In this document: positions 42,940 to 51,966 of the stretch, piece by piece
Position numbering within the stretch: the first letter of the stretch is position 1
How the letters are laid out: every line of letters begins with the position of its first letter
NCBI GenBank assembly: GCA_949297575.1
Contig: CASFTB010000002.1
Span: 56,277-120,276 of the forward strand
Source of the DNA: an uncultured Bacillota bacterium
Lineage (GTDB): Bacteria > Bacillota > Clostridia > Christensenellales > Borkfalkiaceae
DNA: 64,000 bases
Reading direction: 5' to 3'
Made by a program: the position numbers and the translations under genes
The notes under the pieces: model-generated
The model's input: the letters and a program-made list of their open reading frames with translations, nothing else
Database searches by the model: none
What the model was told of the DNA's origin: nothing

Positions 42940-44011
42940 TTGTTTTTCCTCCGTCCATCATGGCCATAAATTTGTCGAACAGGTCACGCGCATCCAGCGG
43001 ACCGGCGCAGGCCTCCGGGTGGAACTGTACGGTAAAGGCGTTGAGGTCGGGATAGTCTACACCCTCGCACGTGCCGTCGTTGACGTTGATAAAGCTGAGC
43101 GTCCCCGCGCCTTTGATCGAATCGGCGATGACCTCGTAGCCGTGGTTCTGGCTGGAAATATACACCGTGCCCGTCCTCAGCTCCTTTACGGGCTGATTTG
43201 CACCGCGATGACCATACTTCATCTTCTTGGTCTTTCCGCCCATGGCGAGTGCAAACAGCTGATGCCCCAGGCAGATGCCGAAGATGGGCAGCTTCCCCGC
43301 AAGTTTGCGTATCTCGGCGATGATCTCCGTATTTTCGGCGGGATCTCCCGGCCCGTTCGTCAACATCACGCCGTCCGGATTGAGCGCGAGGATCTGCTCG
43401 GCCGTGTAGAAGGCGGGCACGCGGATGACGCGGCAACCGCGCTTGACGAGCTCGCGGACGATATTTTCCTTGGCGCCGAAATCCCACAGCACGACCGTGC
43501 GGACAGCCGCCTCCCCTTCATATCGCTTGGGCTCCGTACGGGTGCAGTTCTTCACGGCATCCCGAATGGTATATGCCGCCACGGCAGAAAGATCCTGCGG
43601 CGGCTTGGAGGAGATGACCGCGTTCATCACGCCGGCTTCCCGCACCGTTTTTGTCAATTCGCGGGTATCGATGCCGTAAATGCCGACGACGCCCTGCGCT
43701 TTCAGATAATCGTCGAGCTTTTCTTCGCAGCGGAAATTGGAGGGATGCTCGCAAAATTCGCGCACGATATACCCGGAAAGATACGGGCGGCGGCTCTCAC
43801 GGTCGGAGAGGATCATCCCGTAATTTCCGATCAGCGGGAAGGTCTGGATAACGATCTGCCCGTAATAGCTGGGGTCGGTCAGCGTCTCGATGTAACCGGT
43901 CATGCCCGTCGTAAAGACAAGCTCGCCCGTCACGTCGCCGCAGGCCCCGAAGCGCTTCCCTTCAAAGACCCTGCCGTTTTGCAGCGTAAGATAAACTTTT
44001 TTTCCGTTCAT
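42932..44011 (-). CDS. carA: Carbamoyl-phosphate synthase small subunit
   Basis: A 359-residue glutaminase subunit that supplies ammonia to CarB. The N-terminal CPSase domain (GELVFTTGMTGYIETLTDPSY) is followed by a class I glutamine amidotransferase with the nucleophile in GICLGHQ (near residue 240) and HPEA near 335. Length is normal. Its end overlaps the carB start by 8 bp, ensuring coupled synthesis. It follows argF by 25 bp, so carbamoyl phosphate here is at least partly for arginine. Confidence 0.97.
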   Translation of the reverse strand: MNGKKVYLTLQNGRVFEGKRFGACGDVTGELVFTTGMTGYIETLTDPSYYGQIVIQTFPLIGNYGMILSDRESRRPYLSGYIVREFCEHPSNFRCEEKLDDYLKAQGVVGIYGIDTRELTKTVREAGVMNAVISSKPPQDLSAVAAYTIRDAVKNCTRTEPKRYEGEAAVRTVVLWDFGAKENIVRELVKRGCRVIRVPAFYTAEQILALNPDGVMLTNGPGDPAENTEIIAEIRKLAGKLPIFGICLGHQLFALAMGGKTKKMKYGHRGANQPVKELRTGTVYISSQNHGYEVIADSIKGAGTLSFINVNDGTCEGVDYPDLNAFTVQFHPEACAGPLDARDLFDKFMAMMDGGKTNA

Positions 44012-44036
44012 ATGTATCCTTTCCGAAATGAATTTC

Positions 44037-44939
44037 TTATTTTAACAGTTTGACGAGCACCGCTTTCTGCGCGTGCAGCCTGTTTTCCGCCTCGTCGAAA
44101 ATTTCATTCGCGTGCGCCTCGAACACTTCGTCGGCGATCTCCTCGCCGCGGTGCGCGGGGAGGCAGTGCAGCACCATCGCATCCGGCTTCGCTGTCTTCA
44201 TCAGTGCGCCATCGACGCAGTAGCCGCGGAACACTTTTTCGCGCTCTGCCCTCTCGCTCTCCTGCCCCATAGACGCCCAGACGTCCGTATAAATGACGTC
44301 CGCACCGGCCGCGGCCGCCGTCAGGTCGGCCGTCACCGTCAGCTTCCCGTCCTTTTCCGCCCATGCGCAGATCTCCGCATCCGGCTTATAACCGTCCGGG
44401 CAGGCGATCGCGACCTCCATGCCCGTCTTGATGCCGCCCACGATGAGCGAATTCGCCATGTTGTTTCCGTCGCCGACAAAACACAGCTTGAGCCCCTTCA
44501 GGCTTCCTTTGTATTCGCGGATCGTCATGAGGTCTGCAAGCACCTGGCAGGGATGGCAATAATCGGTCAGCCCGTTGATAACGGGGATGGAGCCGTATTT
44601 TGCGAGGTCTTCCACGTCCGACTGTTTAAAGGTGCGGATCATGATGCCGTCCAGATAGCGGGAGAGCACGCGCACGGTATCCCTGATGGGCTCCCCCCTC
44701 CCGATCTGCAGGTCGCGGTCGGACAGGAACAGCGCATAGCCGCCAAGTTCGTACATGCCGACCTCGAAGCTCACGCGGGTGCGCGTCGATGACTTTTGAA
44801 AGATCATCCCGAGCTTTTTGCCCTCCAGATGATGGTGAGAGACGCCGTTTTTTCTCTCATATTTCAGCTGATCCGCGAGGTTGAGGATCCCGAATATCTC
44901 CTCTGTAGACAGATCTCCGAGCCGCAGCAAATGTTTCAT
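44037..44939 (-). CDS. argF: Ornithine carbamoyltransferase
   Basis: A 300-residue enzyme that joins carbamoyl phosphate and ornithine to citrulline. Carbamoyl-phosphate site SSTRTRVSFE (residues 51-60), the DxxxR-like region, and ornithine motifs HPCQVLADL and HCLPAHRGEE (with the catalytic Cys) identify OTC against aspartate carbamoyltransferase. The first codons overlap the argD stop as ATGA. Catabolic ArgF is unlikely because all neighbours are biosynthetic. Confidence 0.97.
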   Translation of the reverse strand: MKHLLRLGDLSTEEIFGILNLADQLKYERKNGVSHHHLEGKKLGMIFQKSSTRTRVSFEVGMYELGGYALFLSDRDLQIGRGEPIRDTVRVLSRYLDGIMIRTFKQSDVEDLAKYGSIPVINGLTDYCHPCQVLADLMTIREYKGSLKGLKLCFVGDGNNMANSLIVGGIKTGMEVAIACPDGYKPDAEICAWAEKDGKLTVTADLTAAAAGADVIYTDVWASMGQESERAEREKVFRGYCVDGALMKTAKPDAMVLHCLPAHRGEEIADEVFEAHANEIFDEAENRLHAQKAVLVKLLK

Positions 44940-46102
44940 TCCGAAATCACCTCATTCAAAATTTTCAAACCGAAATCGATCTCGTCCTTCCGTATCGTAA
45001 GCGGAGGGAGCAACCGCACTTTATCCTTTGCCGTGAGGACGATCAGACCGCGCTCCAGGCACTTCTCCGCGACCTCGCGGGAATTTTTCGTCGTGTCCAG
45101 CCCGATCATGAGCCCCATGCCCGTCACGGCCCGCACGTTTTTGATCCTGCCGAGGTGCGTGAATAAATAAGCGCTCTTGCCCTGCACTTCGAGCAGAAGA
45201 TCTCTGTCGATGCGCCGCAGGATACTGCACGCCCCCGCACACGCGACGGGGTTTCCCCCGAAGGTAGAGCCGTGATCCCCCGCGCCGAGCGTCTTTTCAC
45301 ATTTATCGTAGAATAAGGTCGCTCCGAGCGGCAATCCGCCCGCAAGGCCCTTTGCCGTCGTCACGATATCGGGTGAGATCCCGTAATGCTCGTATGCGTA
45401 CAGCCTGCCCGTCCTGCCGTTGCCCGTCTGCACTTCGTCCACGATCAGCAGGATATCGTTTTTCTTACAGAAAAGCTCGATCTCCTTCACCTGCTCCGCA
45501 TCGAGGGGCCGCACGCCTCCCTCTCCCTGGATGAGCTCGAGCATGACGGCGCACGTCTCGTGCGAGCACAGTGCCCGTACCCCCTCATAAGTCGGCTCCG
45601 CATAAGAAAAGCCGTCGAGGAAGGGCATGAAGTACCTGTGCATCGCCTCCTGCCCCGTCGCCGAAAGCGTCGCCATCGTGCGTCCGTGAAAGGAGCTCTT
45701 CAGCGTCACGATGCGAAACCTTCCCTCTCCGTACTTGTCATAGGAATACTTGCGCGCGGCCTTGATGGCGCACTCGTTCGCCTCTGCTCCGGAATTGGAA
45801 AAGAAAACTTTTTTTGCCCCCGTCTTCTCACACAGCATCTGCGCGAGTTCTGCCTGCGGCCTCGTATAATAGAGGTTGCTCGCGTGCTGTACTTTGTCCA
45901 GCTGCGCGATGACCGCCTCCTTCCAGATGCAGTCGTTGACCCCGAAAGAATTTACTGCGATCCCGCTGCCGAAATCGACATATTTTCTTCCGTCTTCCGC
46001 GTACAACGTCGCCCCTTCCCCGCGCTCGATGTCCGTCTGAAAGCGGTTATAGGTCCCGGCAACAAAACTGCTGTCTTTTTCTCTGATCTCTTCAAAACTC
46101 AT
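44936..46102 (-). CDS. argD: Acetylornithine aminotransferase
   Basis: A 388-residue class III PLP aminotransferase making N-acetylornithine. The PLP contacts include FSNSGAEANECAIKAARKYS, DEVQTGNGRTGRLYAYEH (with the conserved Asp) and the Schiff-base lysine in VTTAKGLAGGLPLG near residue 240. Spacing of GTFGGNPVACA favours the acetylornithine group. It has its own promoter after the terminator at the end of argB, so it heads a second transcription unit: argD-argF-carA-carB. Confidence 0.95.
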   Translation of the reverse strand: MSFEEIREKDSSFVAGTYNRFQTDIERGEGATLYAEDGRKYVDFGSGIAVNSFGVNDCIWKEAVIAQLDKVQHASNLYYTRPQAELAQMLCEKTGAKKVFFSNSGAEANECAIKAARKYSYDKYGEGRFRIVTLKSSFHGRTMATLSATGQEAMHRYFMPFLDGFSYAEPTYEGVRALCSHETCAVMLELIQGEGGVRPLDAEQVKEIELFCKKNDILLIVDEVQTGNGRTGRLYAYEHYGISPDIVTTAKGLAGGLPLGATLFYDKCEKTLGAGDHGSTFGGNPVACAGACSILRRIDRDLLLEVQGKSAYLFTHLGRIKNVRAVTGMGLMIGLDTTKNSREVAEKCLERGLIVLTAKDKVRLLPPLTIRKDEIDFGLKILNEVISE

Positions 46103-46120
46103 AGCATACCTATTTTATCT

Positions 46121-46149
46121 ATTTTATCATAAATCGGCAGCGAAAGCAA
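46121..46149 (-). promoter_or_regulatory. Promoter of the argD-argF-carA-carB unit
   Basis: TTGCTT (46144-46149), 17 bp, TAAAAT (46121-46126) on the minus strand, 19 bp ahead of argD. A second TAAAAT lies 9 bp further downstream. Confidence 0.6.
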
Positions 46150-46181
46150 TTATTTGCCGCATGCCTTTTGCTTCAGACCGT

Positions 46182-46208
46182 AAAAAAAGACCGATCCCAC
46201 GATCAGTC
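46182..46208 (-). terminator. Terminator overlapping the argB stop codon
   Basis: GACTGATC / GATCGGTC stem with a 4-base loop and TTTTTTT tail on the minus strand. The argB TGA lies within the left arm. Confidence 0.85.
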
Positions 46209-47093
46209 TTCATTTACAAACATTGTGCCGATACCGCGGTCAGACAATGTTTCGACGAGGATGGAATGCTCCACCCTTCCGTCGATGATAAAAACCTTTT
46301 GCACGCCGCGGCGGATCGCCTCCCTGCAGCATTCGATCTTGGGGATCATCCCGCCCGAAATAATGCCCTGCTTAATGTAGGAAGGAATATCGCTCACATA
46401 GATCTTCTCGATGAGGGTCGACTCGTCCTCTCTGTCGCGCAGCACGCCTTTCGTATCCGTCATGAGGATGAGGCTGGTCGCCCCAAGAGCGCCCGCGATG
46501 ACGGCGGAAGCGGTGTCGGCATTCACATTGTAAATGTGCCCCTCGTCGTCAAACCCCACCGTCGACACGACAGGGATATACCCCTTGTCCAGCGCATCCG
46601 TAATGACGGAAGCATCGAGCTGCACGATCTTTCCGACGTAACCGAGCTTTTCGCTCTCTTTTGTACACTTCATCATGTGCCCGTCGATGCCGCAAAGGCC
46701 GAGCGCCTTGCCGCCGATGGATTCGAGGCGGTTGACGAGCGATTTATTGATCTTGCCCGCAAGCACCATACGCACGATCTCCGCCGTCTCCTCGTCGGTA
46801 TAGCGGAGCCCGTCGACAAAGACAGATTCTTTGCCGACTTTCTTAAGCATTTCGGAGATCTCTGGCCCGCCTCCGTGCACGAGCACCACTTTGACGCCGA
46901 TCAGGCTGAGCAGGACGATATCCTTCATGACGGACGTCTTGAGCTCATCATTGATCATCGCATTGCCGCCGTATTTCACGACGATGATCTTGCCGTTGTA
47001 ATCCTGGATATAAGGGAGCGCCTCGATAAGTATTTGGGCGCGCACCTTTTTGTCGTTGATCGTATCGATATCCATATCCTCTGCCTCTCTCAT
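46203..47093 (-). CDS. argB: Acetylglutamate kinase
   Basis: A 296-residue amino acid kinase that phosphorylates N-acetylglutamate. VVKYGGNAM near residue 38, HGGGPEIS near 75, and AGALGATSLILMTDTKGVL near 215 are the nucleotide and substrate motifs. The extended N-terminus resembles the arginine-inhibited, hexameric type, so feedback inhibition is likely (inference). It starts 3 bp after argJ ends. Its stop codon is inside a strong terminator, which closes the first arginine unit. Confidence 0.96.
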   Translation of the reverse strand: MREAEDMDIDTINDKKVRAQILIEALPYIQDYNGKIIVVKYGGNAMINDELKTSVMKDIVLLSLIGVKVVLVHGGGPEISEMLKKVGKESVFVDGLRYTDEETAEIVRMVLAGKINKSLVNRLESIGGKALGLCGIDGHMMKCTKESEKLGYVGKIVQLDASVITDALDKGYIPVVSTVGFDDEGHIYNVNADTASAVIAGALGATSLILMTDTKGVLRDREDESTLIEKIYVSDIPSYIKQGIISGGMIPKIECCREAIRRGVQKVFIIDGRVEHSILVETLSDRGIGTMFVNED

Positions 47094-47095
47094 GA

Positions 47096-48310
47096 TCAGG
47101 TGCGGTAATCGCCGTTGATCTTGACGTATTCATACGTGAGGTCGCAGCCCCATGCCGTAGCCTTGCCGTTCCCGTCTCCGAGCGCTATGAGCACTTCTAT
47201 CTCATCTTCGGAAAGGACCTTCTTTGCCTCCTCTTCCGAAAAAGGGATGCCGCTGCCGCCGCGGCAGACGGACACGACGCCCGCGCGGCTCTTAAAGTCG
47301 ACGCAGACTTTTGAGACGTCCACGTCCGCTCCCGCATACCCGATGGCGCAGAGCACCCTTCCCCAGTTCGCGTCCGAACCGAACATCGCCGCTTTAAAGA
47401 GGGAAGACTTGATGACGGACTTTGCAACCGTGCGGGCGACAGCCTTGCTCTTTGCCCCGCTGACCTTGCACTCGAGCAGTTTTGTTGCCCCTTCGCCGTC
47501 CTTGGCAATGCGGCGGCAGAGTGCCGTCGTCACTTTGTTGAGCGCCTTCCGGAAGCAATTGAACTCCTTGCCCGGCGCATCGATGACCGCGTTTTCCGCC
47601 ATTCCGTTCGCGAGCACGCAGACCATGTCGTTTGTGGAAGTATCCCCGTCCACGCTGACCATGTTGAAGGAATCCTTTACGTCGGCGGAGAGCGCCCTTT
47701 GCAGCATCGCAGGAGTGATCGCTGCATCCGTCGTAATGAAGATGAGCATGGTCGCCATGTTCGGATTGATCATGCCGACCCCTTTCCCGATGGCGCCGAT
47801 GCGGCACTCTCTGCCGCCGACGGTAAACGAATAGGCGATCTGTTTATCGACCGTATCCGTCGTCATAATCCCCTGCGCGGCAAACAGGCTACCATCCTCG
47901 CTGAGCCCCTCGGCGAGGGCGGGCATGCCCCCTTCTATAGGCTCAAGAGAGAGCGGCTGTCCGATAACGCCGGTAGACGCCACGACGACATCCGCCGCGG
48001 GGATCCCGACCTCGCGCTCCACAAGGGCGCACATCCCTTCCGCGATCTGCTCGCCGTCCGCGTTGCAGGTATTCGCGTTGCCGCTGTTGCAGACGATCGC
48101 CTGTGCAAATCCGTCCGCGACATGCCTCTTCGTCACGGCAATGGGTGCACCCTTGACCAGATTCTGCGTATAGACGCACGCCGCCGCGCAGCGCACATCG
48201 CTCACGATCAGAGAAAGATCGCGCTTATTCTTGTTTTTTCTGATGCCGCAGTGCACGCCGTTTGCCCTGAAACCGATGGGTGCGCACACGCCGCCGTTAA
48301 TCTTTTTCAT
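47096..48310 (-). CDS. argJ: Bifunctional glutamate N-acetyltransferase / amino-acid acetyltransferase
   Basis: A 404-residue Ntn-type enzyme that recycles acetyl from N-acetylornithine to glutamate. It cleaves itself at the conserved Thr in NPNMATMLIF (near residue 185) to form alpha and beta chains; KGVGMINP precedes it. The N-terminus GFRANGVHCGIRKN and CNSGNANTC motif are typical. Presence of ArgJ means the cyclic acetyl pathway is used. It lies 20 bp after argC. Confidence 0.97.
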   Translation of the reverse strand: MKKINGGVCAPIGFRANGVHCGIRKNKNKRDLSLIVSDVRCAAACVYTQNLVKGAPIAVTKRHVADGFAQAIVCNSGNANTCNADGEQIAEGMCALVEREVGIPAADVVVASTGVIGQPLSLEPIEGGMPALAEGLSEDGSLFAAQGIMTTDTVDKQIAYSFTVGGRECRIGAIGKGVGMINPNMATMLIFITTDAAITPAMLQRALSADVKDSFNMVSVDGDTSTNDMVCVLANGMAENAVIDAPGKEFNCFRKALNKVTTALCRRIAKDGEGATKLLECKVSGAKSKAVARTVAKSVIKSSLFKAAMFGSDANWGRVLCAIGYAGADVDVSKVCVDFKSRAGVVSVCRGGSGIPFSEEEAKKVLSEDEIEVLIALGDGNGKATAWGCDLTYEYVKINGDYRT

Positions 48311-48330
48311 CCTTCTTCAGACCTCATACA

Positions 48331-49257
48331 TTACAGGAGAGAGACACGCTCGTCCAGGCCGCACATGATGTTCATGCACTGGACGGCAGCGCCGGAAGCT
48401 CCCTTTCCGAGATTGTCGAACACGGATGCAAGCAAGATCCGCTCGTCGTTGCCTTCGACATAGATCTCCATTCCGTTCGTACCGGACAGACTGTTCGCCG
48501 CCAGATAATTCGTCCCCTCCCGCGCAGGATGAACAAAATTACTTGACGCATAATACTCTGCAAAATATTCTTTTAAGCGGGAAACGCTCATTTGCTTTTT
48601 CATCAGGCGGGAATGGATCGGCACGGCGACGCACATGCCGCTGTAATAATCGGCGACGATGGGATCGAAGATCGGCGGGCAGGAAAGCCCGCACACGGCC
48701 GTCATTTCGGGAAGATGCTTGTGCATCTGCCCGAGCGCATATTGGCGCGGGCTGTCAAATTCCCGCGCGCGCTCCGCGCACTCATATTCCGCGATCATCT
48801 TCTTCCCTCCCCCGCTGTAGCCCGTCACCGAATGACAGACGAAGGGATAGTCGGGAGAAAGAATGCCGCCAGCGACGAGCGGATAGACCAGAGAGATGAA
48901 GCCACTCGCATGGCAGCCCGGCACAGCGACGCGCTTTGAACGCGCGATCTTTTCCCTGTGCGCCGCAGACAGTTCCGGAAAGCCGTATGCCCAAACCGGG
49001 TCGGTGCGGTGTGCCGTGGAGGCATCGATGATCTTCACGCACTCATTTTCACAGAGCGCGACAGACTCGCGCGCCGCAGCGTCCGGAAGGCAGAGAAAGA
49101 CGACGTCCGCCTCATTGATACATGTACGCCGCGCTTCGATGTCCTTTCTTTTCTCCTCCGGCAAAGAAATGATCCGAACGTCATCTCTGCCGCCCAGGCG
49201 ATCGAAGATCTGCAGCCCGGTCGTCCCTTCTTTTCCGTCTATAAAAACTTTCAACAT
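48331..49257 (-). CDS. argC: N-acetyl-gamma-glutamyl-phosphate reductase (type 2)
   Basis: A 308-residue NADPH enzyme, shorter than the common 345-residue type, matching the type 2 ArgC family. FIDGKEGTTGLQIFDRL near the start binds nucleotide, VPGCHASGF carries the catalytic Cys, and HKHLPEM and GTNGMEIYVEGN are seen later. ATG 49255-49257 is chosen because homology begins there; the preceding AAGAG is a weak ribosome binding site. Between argG and argC a GC-rich hairpin (GCGGCG / CGCCGC near 49291-49317) without T-tail may process or punctuate the mRNA. Confidence 0.93.
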   Translation of the reverse strand: MLKVFIDGKEGTTGLQIFDRLGGRDDVRIISLPEEKRKDIEARRTCINEADVVFLCLPDAAARESVALCENECVKIIDASTAHRTDPVWAYGFPELSAAHREKIARSKRVAVPGCHASGFISLVYPLVAGGILSPDYPFVCHSVTGYSGGGKKMIAEYECAERAREFDSPRQYALGQMHKHLPEMTAVCGLSCPPIFDPIVADYYSGMCVAVPIHSRLMKKQMSVSRLKEYFAEYYASSNFVHPAREGTNYLAANSLSGTNGMEIYVEGNDERILLASVFDNLGKGASGAAVQCMNIMCGLDERVSLL

Positions 49258-49337
49258 AGTCGCTTTGTTCTCTTCTTTATACAGCATTTTGCGGCGCGCC
49301 CTGCGGGGCTCGCCGCAACTATCCTGCCGCATGCTTC

Positions 49338-50561
49338 TTACTTTAGTTCCTTCTTCTCCAGCATCGCCTTCACCTTGACGGGAAGGCCGAAGAGGTTGAT
49401 GAAGCCCTCGGCGTCGTACTGGTCGTAGACGTCTTCTTCCCCGAACGTCGCGATCTCTTCACTGTAAAGGGAATATTTGCTCGTCATCCCTGCGGGAATG
49501 ATGTTGCCCTTATAGATCTTCAGTTTTACGTCGCCGGTGACCCTTTCCTGCGTCTTGTCGACAAAGGAGGAGAGCGCTTCGCGCAGGGGCGTGAACCACT
49601 GCCCGTTATAGACGAGCTCGCCGAACTTCACGGCGATGTGCTGCTTGAAATGCTGCGTCTCTTTGTCGAGGCAGAGCATCTCAAGCTGCTCGTGCGCGAA
49701 ATACAGGATGGTGCCGCCCGGCGTCTCGTACACGCCGCGGCTCTTCATGCCCACAAGTCTGTTCTCCACGATATCGATGATACCGACACCGTTTTTGCCG
49801 CCGATCTCGTTGAGCTTATGCATGAGCTCCACCGCGCCGAGCTTCTTGCCGTCTAAGGCGACGGGGATACCCTTTTCAAAAGAGATGGTGACATACGTCG
49901 GCCGATCCGGCGCCTTTTCGGGAGAAACGCCCATCTCGAGGATCTCATCGTATTTGGGTTCGTTCGCAGGATCTTCCAGGTCGAGCCCTTCATGGGAAAG
50001 ATGCCAGAGGTTCTTGTCCTTCGAATAGCTGGTCTCGCGGGTGATCTTCAGGGGGATATTGTGCGCCTCCGCATAGTCGATCTCCTCGTCGCGGCTCTTG
50101 ATGTCCCAAATGCGCCAGGGCGCGATAATGGTCATTTCGGGCGCAAACGCCTTGATTGTCAACTCAAAGCGCACCTGGTCGTTTCCCTTACCCGTGCAGC
50201 CGTGGCAGATCGCGTCCGCCCCTTCCTTTTTGGCGATCTCGACGATGCGCTTGGCGATGACGGGGCGAGCAAAGGAGGTGCCCAGAAGATATTTATTTTC
50301 ATACACTGCGCCGGCTTTCATCGTCGGATAGATATAATCCTCGATGAACTCTTTGCGCAGATCCTCTATGTACAGCTTGGAAGCGCCCGTCTTGAGGGCC
50401 TTCTCCTCCAGTCCTTCGAGCTCGCTCTCCTGCCCCACGTCGGCGGATACGGCGATGACTTCACAGTTGTTGTAATGCTCCTTCAGCCAGGGGATAATGA
50501 TGGAAGTATCCAACCCGCCCGAATAGGCCAGGACGACCTTTTTGATCTCTTTCTTTTTCAT
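49338..50561 (-). CDS. argG: Argininosuccinate synthase
   Basis: A 407-residue ATP-dependent ligase of citrulline and aspartate. The PP-loop is [17 protein letters not shown] (residues 12-28), [15 protein letters not shown] binds aspartate and citrulline, and [14 protein letters not shown] is the dimer and substrate segment. Length and ending ([10 protein letters not shown]) fit the family. It is first in the arginine cluster with a promoter 31-59 bp upstream and ARG-box-like repeats behind that. argH, the next enzyme, is not in the window. Confidence 0.98.
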   Translation of the reverse strand: MKKKEIKKVVLAYSGGLDTSIIIPWLKEHYNNCEVIAVSADVGQESELEGLEEKALKTGASKLYIEDLRKEFIEDYIYPTMKAGAVYENKYLLGTSFARPVIAKRIVEIAKKEGADAICHGCTGKGNDQVRFELTIKAFAPEMTIIAPWRIWDIKSRDEEIDYAEAHNIPLKITRETSYSKDKNLWHLSHEGLDLEDPANEPKYDEILEMGVSPEKAPDRPTYVTISFEKGIPVALDGKKLGAVELMHKLNEIGGKNGVGIIDIVENRLVGMKSRGVYETPGGTILYFAHEQLEMLCLDKETQHFKQHIAVKFGELVYNGQWFTPLREALSSFVDKTQERVTGDVKLKIYKGNIIPAGMTSKYSLYSEEIATFGEEDVYDQYDAEGFINLFGLPVKVKAMLEKKELK

Positions 50562-50591
50562 GATACCGACCTCTTCTTTTTACTGCCTTGC

Positions 50592-50620
50592 ATTATACAA
50601 TATTTCGCGCGCGCGGTCAA
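50592..50620 (-). promoter_or_regulatory. Promoter of argG
   Basis: TTGACC (50615-50620), 17 bp, TATAAT (50592-50597) on the minus strand. The start should be near 50585. Confidence 0.78.
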
Positions 50621-50670
50621 GCATTTTGCAGCCGCTTTCCGCAAAATATTCGTTTTTTAATCACTGATTA

Positions 50671-50706
50671 TTGCATAAAATTTATAATTATGCATATTTA
50701 TGCAAA
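50671..50706. promoter_or_regulatory. ARG-box-like array upstream of argG
   Basis: An 18-bp near-palindrome TTATGCATATTTATGCAA (50688-50705) resembles ArgR sites, and a third TGCAT half-site at 50672-50676 forms a second, spaced inverted repeat with it. It lies about 85-120 bp ahead of the argG start, upstream of the -35. ArgR binding is inferred from position and symmetry. Confidence 0.5.
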
Positions 50707-50735
50707 TATTCGTGTATAAACACTCGAAATCTTTC

Positions 50736-51290
50736 TCACGCCTTCTTTGCGGTATAGCCGTAGGTACCGAGCGTTGCTCCCGTTTCCAGATACCTGTTCT
50801 GCACATAGGCGACGAGTTCCCCGTCGGGGATGCGCAGCCTGCCGTCCTTCACCCAATCCTCCCGCGCAGTCGCGCCGACGATCTCGGCCACAAACATGAC
50901 GTGCGTCTCCAGTTCGAGCGTGTGGCGGACGACGCACTCCAGGGAGACCGGACTCTCGGCAACGGAGGGTGCTTTGACGTGCAGGCTCGCCTGTCTGGTC
51001 AGGGCAAATCTTTCAAATTTGTCTGCATCGCGACCGGAGACGACACCGCAGCCGTCCAGTTTTTCGAGAAGCGCCCTGTCTGCGAGATTGACGACAAATT
51101 CGCCGCTCTCCTTGATCAAACCGTATGAGTAACGGCTCCTGCGCACCGAAATACTCACCATGGGCGGCTCCGAATTTACGGTACCCGTCCAGGCAATGGT
51201 CACGATGTCCGACTTCGCCATGTCTCCGCACGAGACCATCACCGCGGGCACGGGCGAAAGATAGGTGGAAACTTTGATCTCTCTCTTCAT
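50736..51290 (-). CDS. Flavin reductase family protein
   Basis: A 184-residue FMN-binding split-barrel protein. SPVPAVMVSCGD near the N-terminus, IAWTGTVNSEPPMVSISVR and FVVNLADRALLEKLD fit flavoredoxin and flavin reductase-like proteins. The family has many activities (flavin reduction, electron carriers), so a precise role cannot be given. AGGAG precedes the ATG. It is separated from argG by the ARG-box region and stands in a unit behind the YgjP relic. Confidence 0.88.
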   Translation of the reverse strand: MKREIKVSTYLSPVPAVMVSCGDMAKSDIVTIAWTGTVNSEPPMVSISVRRSRYSYGLIKESGEFVVNLADRALLEKLDGCGVVSGRDADKFERFALTRQASLHVKAPSVAESPVSLECVVRHTLELETHVMFVAEIVGATAREDWVKDGRLRIPDGELVAYVQNRYLETGATLGTYGYTAKKA

Positions 51291-51323
51291 TTGCTCCTCC
51301 TTCGGCGCCTCTGTCGGAGGCGC

Positions 51324-51966
51324 TCATCTGTACATCCTCGTCAGAAATGAATACGCTTTCAATGCCTTGCGATATTTCCTGTAAGCGGGGCAAACCTGCC
51401 CCACGAGCGCCCAGAAGGCCTTCGAGTGATTCATCTCCCGCAGATGACACAATTCATGAATGATGACATAGTCGCGCAGCGCAAGGGGGAGCATCGAAAG
51501 CCGCCAATTCAGGCTGATCTTGCCGCGCGCATCGCAACACCCCCAGCGCGCCTTAAAATCGCGCACGCACACATCGTTCGGCATGAGGCCGACCGCGGCA
51601 GACAGCTTATGTACGGATTCCGGCAAAATCGGGCACCGCGTCCGCTCAAACCAGCGCCGGACGAATCTCTCCTCTTTTATTTAAAAAAAAGGTGCCGTCC
51701 CGTTCCTCGTTCCGCTCCGCCCCGAAAACGACCGGCCGCTGCACGCCGCCGTCCAACAGCGCCCTCCCCGCCACGACCTCTTCAAACCCGCTGCGCTCCT
51801 GTTCGCGGAGTTTGCGAAGGATCCATGCCTCCTTTTCCCCGACGAACCGCTCTATCGCGGAGTCCGCCATGCCGAGGGGAGCACGGACGGTGACACAGCC
51901 ATCCGCAACGGAGATGACGAGCGTTTTTCTGTCAGAGCGCAGGACGCTGTATCTGAACTTAAACAA
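51324..51966 (-). pseudogene. YgjP-type metallopeptidase-like protein (DUF45), broken by a frameshift
   Basis: The N-terminal half (YSVLRSDRKTLVISV, then VGEKEAWILRKLRE) and the C-terminal half (VRDFKARWGCCDARGKISLNW, IIHELCHLREMNHS with zinc site HELCH, YRKYRKALKAYSF) are both good YgjP/SprT-like sequence but lie in two frames. One extra A in the minus-strand AAAA at 51675-51678 would explain it: deleting one gives NKEERFVRRWFERT, joining both halves smoothly. The likely start is TTG 51964-51966, overlapping the thioesterase stop. It may be a true pseudogene, a sequencing error, or split into two chains. Confidence 0.8.

Noticed and set aside
40135..42969. A 944-codon open frame on the plus strand opposite carB
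   Set aside because: It is the mirror of CarB coding sequence; its product is low in structure, rich in Arg, Asp and His, has no known motifs and no ribosome binding site. GC-rich genes often leave such frames open on the other strand.
51680..51688. Run of eight T in the YgjP-type gene as a programmed -1 slippery site
   Set aside because: Slipping -1 at this run leads at once to a stop codon (TAA), so it cannot join the two halves; the shift that restores the protein is at the following AAAA.
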